Below are positions 14,430-17,428 of a DNA stretch of 17,428 bases, one piece after another. Within the stretch, counting starts at the first letter, position 1, and each line of letters starts with the position of its first letter. The DNA is from Desulfamplus sp. (GTDB taxonomy: Bacteria > Desulfobacterota > Desulfobacteria > Desulfobacterales > Desulfobacteraceae). The translations under genes were made by a program, and so were the position numbers. The DNA lies in contig JADFYT010000017.1 in NCBI GenBank assembly GCA_015232935.1, positions 1-17,428 of the forward strand. The letters run 5' to 3'. The notes under the pieces were generated by a model. That model searched no databases. It was given only the letters and a program-made list of their open reading frames with translations, and was not told the DNA's origin.

Positions 14430-14675
14430 CTAAAGAATATCGTCATTCTGATGCGTGTCTGCAAAGGTCAGCATGTTTCGCATATCCTGAAGTGTCTGTG
14501 TTGCCACTGAATCATCGACTTTACTGATAGCGAAACCTGCGTGTACAATGACATAATCACCTAATTTCACATCATCAAGAAGCATAAGGCTTGCTTCTCG
14601 TTTGACACCATCAACGTCAACCATTGCTATATGGTCATTAATTTCTATTATTTTAGAGGGTACGGCAAGGCACAT
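14430..14675 (-). CDS. hypC: Hydrogenase maturation chaperone HypC
   Basis: An 81-residue HypC/HybG family protein. It binds HypD during assembly of the Fe(CN)2CO group and then delivers it to the large-subunit precursor. The N-terminus MCLAVPSK carries the essential Cys2 and the family motif MCLxxPxK. The rest follows the OB-fold pattern (VDVDGVKREASLMLL, then GDYVIVHAGFAI). The length is normal, with a short acidic tail. It is the first gene of hypC-hypF-hypD-hypE. The ribosome binding site is weak; the start rests on the conserved N-terminus. Which HypC-dependent hydrogenases the cell has besides HysBA cannot be told. Confidence 0.95.
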   Translation of the reverse strand: MCLAVPSKIIEINDHIAMVDVDGVKREASLMLLDDVKLGDYVIVHAGFAISKVDDSVATQTLQDMRNMLTFADTHQNDDIL

Positions 14676-14799
14676 AATTAATTTTTATCCGCAAATAAGA
14701 TGTTATTTTTCTGCAACATAACTTTGATGACTGAATACCCGTATGTGGGTTCAAGCTCAATTGTTAGATTGAAGATACTAAACAATAACGATAAAATAA

Positions 14800-14838
14800 C
14801 AAGGCATTTACTGGTTATTACGAACAGTAAATGCCTTG
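14800..14838 (-). terminator. Terminator after the TM-x6-C repeat protein gene
   Basis: CAAGGCATTTACTG (14800-14813) and 14825-14838 are perfect 14-base inverted arms with an 11-base loop. On the minus strand the stem is followed by a T-rich tail (TTATTTTATC). It lies 28 bases past the stop of the repeat protein and about 125 bases before hypC, so it probably separates the two transcripts. Confidence 0.65.
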
Positions 14839-14865
14839 CTTTATAAATCAATCAGCTTTCAAATT

Positions 14866-16254
14866 TTATACAGGCTGTTTCGGACACATTGGATCATCCA
14901 TCTTCATGGTCGGTTTCTGGCATCTTGGATCTTCCGGCTTCATGGTTTCTTTGGGCGGACAATTTGGATCGTCCATTTTCATGGTCTCTTTAGGCGGACA
15001 ATTTGGATCGTCCATCTTCATGGTCGGTTTGGGCTGGCACATTGGATCTTCCATCTTCATGGTCTCTTTGGGCTGGCACCTTGGATCTTCCATCTTCATG
15101 GTCGGCTTCATTGAATCATCAACACAGTTGATATCCATGTGATTCATGGTTGGTTCAAAATCATCTGAGCAATTTTTATCCATAGGATTCATTGTCTGTG
15201 TCAATATACAGATAAAATTCATGGGATCCATGGTTTCAGTGAATTCACAATATGGGTCCATTGGATTAGCTGTCTCACCAATAATACCTTCGCAATTTTT
15301 ATCCATTGGATTCATGGTTTGAGCAATTTCACAATCTCTATCCATAGGATCCATGGTCGTTTTTATTTCTTTGCCACACTCTTTATCCATTGGATTCATG
15401 GTCTGTCTTAGTTGACATCTTTTGTCCATAGGATTCATGGTCTCTTTTAACTGACATCTTTTATCCATAGGATTCATGGTCTCTTTTAACTGGCATTTGG
15501 AATCCATGGGGTTCATTGTCTGAGCAAAATCATCACACTCAAGAGGATTCATGGTCTCTGGTATAATGTCTTCACACTCAAAGTCCATTGGATCCATGGT
15601 TTGAGAAAATTCGCATCTGTCATCCATAGGATTCATTGTGTCTTCATAATCAGGCACATTCTGTCTTTTATTGAAAACTACTGCCTGAAAAATAAGCTCT
15701 TCAACGTTGATAAGTTTGAGCTCAACATAGTAAGTAGCTCCGCCGGTTTTAACAAAAGGAAGCGTTACAAGGAGTGTATCAGGATCAACTTTTGCACAAA
15801 ATTCTGAGTCCAGTGGAGATGGAGCGTATTTATCGATACGGAATTTATACTTCTTCTCCTGCCAATTATACAGCTCAAATACTCCAAAAAAAGGCTCTAC
15901 TCCAGGAATAGCAAGGCATGGCACCGTCAAAATACCACTGAAGCCATCAAAAGTTGAGAATATTCTGGGAACCTTCTCACTCTCACTTTTACATTCTTCT
16001 GAATCCGCATCCATCGTTTCTCTAACTGTGCAAAATGGAATATCCGCATCCATTGTAAAAGACAAAGCTTCATTTTCCACTTCGGCAAATCGATTCATTG
16101 ATGCCACAGAAGTGCTAAGTTCCGAGGCAAAAAGTGGTGAGTCTTTAGTTTCTTTTGTAGTTGATGCATTGACTTCAACAGCAAGCATAAGCATCGCAGC
16201 AAGAATACAACCCAATACAGTGCTGTAGCCGACCAAAGTTTTTGGTGATGTCAT
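14866..16254 (-). CDS. Secreted T-M-x6-C tandem-repeat protein, function unknown
   Basis: I do not recognise this 462-residue protein. It begins with a Sec signal peptide (hydrophobic about 8-27, likely cleavage after VNA at 28-30). Two repeat-like units follow at 67-75 and 80-88, then a probable beta-rich domain at about 96-197. From 206 to the end there are 19 tandem repeats of 12-16 residues. The shared core is T-M-x-x-x-D-x-x-C, with the Cys at position 9 in 20 of 21 units. The first 13 tandem units are mostly TMNPMDxxC; the last six are mostly TMKMxDPxC with Pro/Lys linkers. There is no CxxCH heme motif and no C-terminal membrane anchor or LPxTG. A strong AAGGAGGA at 16261-16268 fixes the start. 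Cys, Met and Asp in each unit would suit metal binding or disulfide ladders; this is inference only. Confidence 0.85.
   Translation of the reverse strand: MTSPKTLVGYSTVLGCILAAMLMLAVEVNASTTKETKDSPLFASELSTSVASMNRFAEVENEALSFTMDADIPFCTVRETMDADSEECKSESEKVPRIFSTFDGFSGILTVPCLAIPGVEPFFGVFELYNWQEKKYKFRIDKYAPSPLDSEFCAKVDPDTLLVTLPFVKTGGATYYVELKLINVEELIFQAVVFNKRQNVPDYEDTMNPMDDRCEFSQTMDPMDFECEDIIPETMNPLECDDFAQTMNPMDSKCQLKETMNPMDKRCQLKETMNPMDKRCQLRQTMNPMDKECGKEIKTTMDPMDRDCEIAQTMNPMDKNCEGIIGETANPMDPYCEFTETMDPMNFICILTQTMNPMDKNCSDDFEPTMNHMDINCVDDSMKPTMKMEDPRCQPKETMKMEDPMCQPKPTMKMDDPNCPPKETMKMDDPNCPPKETMKPEDPRCQKPTMKMDDPMCPKQPV
14869..15639 (-). repeat. Coding tandem repeats, mostly 39-bp units in two classes
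   Basis: This DNA encodes residues 206-462 of the secreted protein. Many units are exactly 39 bases (13 codons); others are 36, 45 or 48, always in frame. Neighbouring units near 15400-15490 (class A) and near 14940-15070 (class B) are almost identical, which suggests recent duplication within each class. Divergent units lie at the outer edges and between the two classes. Confidence 0.85.
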
Positions 16255-16697
16255 AAAGATTCCTCCTTGTGCTTTTGGGGGTTTGTAATACTATTTGCCT
16301 TGCCGGAGATTCCCTGAAAATCGGCCAAATAAAGCTATGCTTTAGAATCAGGCAGAAACAGTTGCATGAGCTTATGATAAACAATAAACTTTCATGACCG
16401 TTGCGTGGTCATCCTTGATTATGAAAACCAGAATGCATTTTCATGGTAAAAATACAAGTTGGAAACAGCTTTACGCTGCTCAGCTTAAATTTACGATATA
16501 TGAAATTCTGATTACATATGTCTGCTCAGTCTATTGTGGGGCTCCCATGAGGTCTCTGAGACTGGATCAAAAAAAACATAAAACCAATTGGCGATTAAAA
16601 ATCCGGTAGGCGAACCATTTAACCTACTTATTCATATCCGCAGGCAGGTATAGATTATATAATCAAAGAAAAAAACAAGGCAAGCACTATTTTTGCA
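16255..16697. other. 443-bp non-coding region upstream of the repeat protein
   Basis: It holds the ribosome binding site of the repeat protein (16261-16268), copy 3 of the two-hairpin element (16380-16454), and a short dyad GTCTC/GAGAC at 16553-16563. No convincing promoter could be picked. A 71-codon ORF at 16394-16609 overlaps the repeat element and has no recognisable family. Confidence 0.5.
16380..16454 (-). repeat. Two-hairpin intergenic element, copy 3
   Basis: Hairpin 1 is ATGAAAA/TTTTCAT (16421-16427 with 16438-16444). Hairpin 2 is ATGACC/GGTCAT (16394-16399 with 16407-16412), with a 7-base loop. Compared with 7755-7823 in reverse orientation, the second stem changes at paired positions (G-C to A-T, and G-U to A-T), so pairing is kept although the sequence differs. 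Confidence 0.65.
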
Positions 16698-17428
16698 CTA
16701 TTTTAACTTTTCCATAGCCTTGATAATCAAAAACTCCAGTTGATAAATCTGTTTTTGATATTGATCAGGCAATATTTGTGTATCTCCCATGCTCTTGTTA
16801 GCAAAAACAGAGGAGTCTCCCATAACTCCTATAAAGCCTTTACCATATTGTTTTACAGTAAAATAATTCTTTTGGTCCTGGCTTTTAAATACGCTCTTTC
16901 CACCTTCTACCGATCCCGCGTGTTCAATTTCTAACTTCATGGATGAATATGGATTTATAAGATATGAATTGTTGATTCCTGTAAAATCTATCTTTATATC
17001 AAAGTGACTCAACAATTGGTTGGATGTTGAATTTTTATTTTCAGGATCATCCATAATCAAAAGTTTACCTCCGTTTTTGATATATTGATCAATAAAAGCG
17101 ATCTCGTCATCAAGAAATCTGGCAACAGGGTTGATAAGGACGACTATGTCTTTCCGGGAAGAAAATGCATTATTGAAACCATCAAACGAAGGAACATACT
17201 CAAGTCTTTGTGTCCAGACAAAAAAGGTGTGATAGTTATTTGGTTCTTTGTCAACAAGCCGGTCAACAGGCAGCACCATATCTGAATGTTCAGATTCAAA
17301 CGCAATGGTTTTATATGGCTGCCGTGAAGAGGGAAACTTATAATTAATCCTGTTCAGATAATCAAAGGTGAGAAGCCCCAATATCAAGCCTAAAACAGCA
17401 CTTATACCAATGGAGACAAAAAGAAATT
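16698..17428 (-). CDS. Membrane-anchored GldG/DUF4350-like protein, partial (5' end beyond window)
   Basis: The reading frame is open to the window edge, so the true start lies beyond 17428; 243 codons are visible before the TAG. The first visible residues form a membrane segment (FLFVSIGISAVLGLILGLL), followed by a presumably periplasmic domain. The core DIVVLINPVARFLDDEIAF, with INGGKLLIMDD-like sequence after it (NGGKLLIMDDPENK), and the later YGKGFIGVMGDSSVFAN resemble the GldG/DUF4350 group, which is often encoded with ABC transporter genes. The assignment is by pattern only. The substrate and partners would be encoded to the right of the window. It lies upstream of, and on the same strand as, the TM-x6-C repeat gene, but more than 440 bases away. 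Confidence 0.6.
   Translation of the reverse strand, partial: FLFVSIGISAVLGLILGLLTFDYLNRINYKFPSSRQPYKTIAFESEHSDMVLPVDRLVDKEPNNYHTFFVWTQRLEYVPSFDGFNNAFSSRKDIVVLINPVARFLDDEIAFIDQYIKNGGKLLIMDDPENKNSTSNQLLSHFDIKIDFTGINNSYLINPYSSMKLEIEHAGSVEGGKSVFKSQDQKNYFTVKQYGKGFIGVMGDSSVFANKSMGDTQILPDQYQKQIYQLEFLIIKAMEKLK

Noticed and set aside
14831..15142. Plus-strand ORFs with regular GSSIFMV-like repeats
   Set aside because: They are shadows of the minus-strand 39-bp coding repeats; multiples of three keep all frames periodic. The minus frame alone has a signal peptide and a ribosome binding site.
14869..15639. CRISPR array
   Set aside because: The periodic units are contiguous coding repeats of 36-48 bases without unique spacers, and they keep one reading frame.
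16394..16609. 71-codon ORF upstream of the repeat protein gene
   Set aside because: It starts inside the two-hairpin element and shows no protein family character.

Overview
The window looks like a chromosomal stretch of an anaerobic, moderately AT-rich sulfate-reducing deltaproteobacterium, most likely Desulfobacterota/Desulfobacterales. The main reasons are a periplasmic [NiFeSe] hydrogenase of the Desulfovibrio HysBA type, an orphan MttB-type methyltransferase, a PilZ protein and a DegV protein. The taxon is an inference; no rRNA or other phylogenetic marker is present.

Layout. 1-257: non-coding, with a dispersed repeat. 258-1667 (+): MttB-superfamily methyltransferase. 1668-1953: an 18-bp perfect palindrome and a probable degV terminator. 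1954-2802 (-): DegV. 2803-3416: non-coding, with copies of two dispersed repeat families. 3417-4058 (+): PilZ protein. 4059-4467: non-coding repeat. 4468-4776 (-): YhbY, from a TTG start. 4777-5203: divergent control region with an FNR-like dyad. 5204-6163 (+) hysB and 6196-7716 (+) hysA: [NiFeSe] hydrogenase. A UGA at 7645-7647 in hysA is read as selenocysteine, so the gene runs 23 codons past the apparent stop (22 sense codons and a TAG). A strong hairpin terminator at 7833-7882 precedes the maturation protease gene at 7898-8365 (+). 8410-9273 (-): YitT-family membrane protein. 9408-14675 (-): hypC-hypF-hypD-hypE, the Fe(CN)2CO cofactor machinery. 14866-16254 (-): a secreted protein made largely of about 21 T-M-x6-C repeats. 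16698-17428 (-): a membrane-anchored GldG/DUF4350-like protein that continues beyond the window.

How the genes fit together. HypF and HypE make the thiocyanate donor from carbamoyl phosphate, HypC and HypD assemble the Fe(CN)2CO unit, and the unit is inserted into HysA. The Ni-dependent protease then removes the C-terminal peptide after the ligand sequence DPULGCAVH. HysB carries a Tat signal and takes the folded complex to the periplasm. HypA/HypB (nickel insertion) and the selenocysteine machinery are not in this window. HypE and HypF both carry low-complexity, repeat-derived inserts.

Most unusual content. The T-M-x6-C repeat protein is not a family I recognise. A dispersed two-hairpin intergenic element is present in three copies, two of which show compensatory stem changes.
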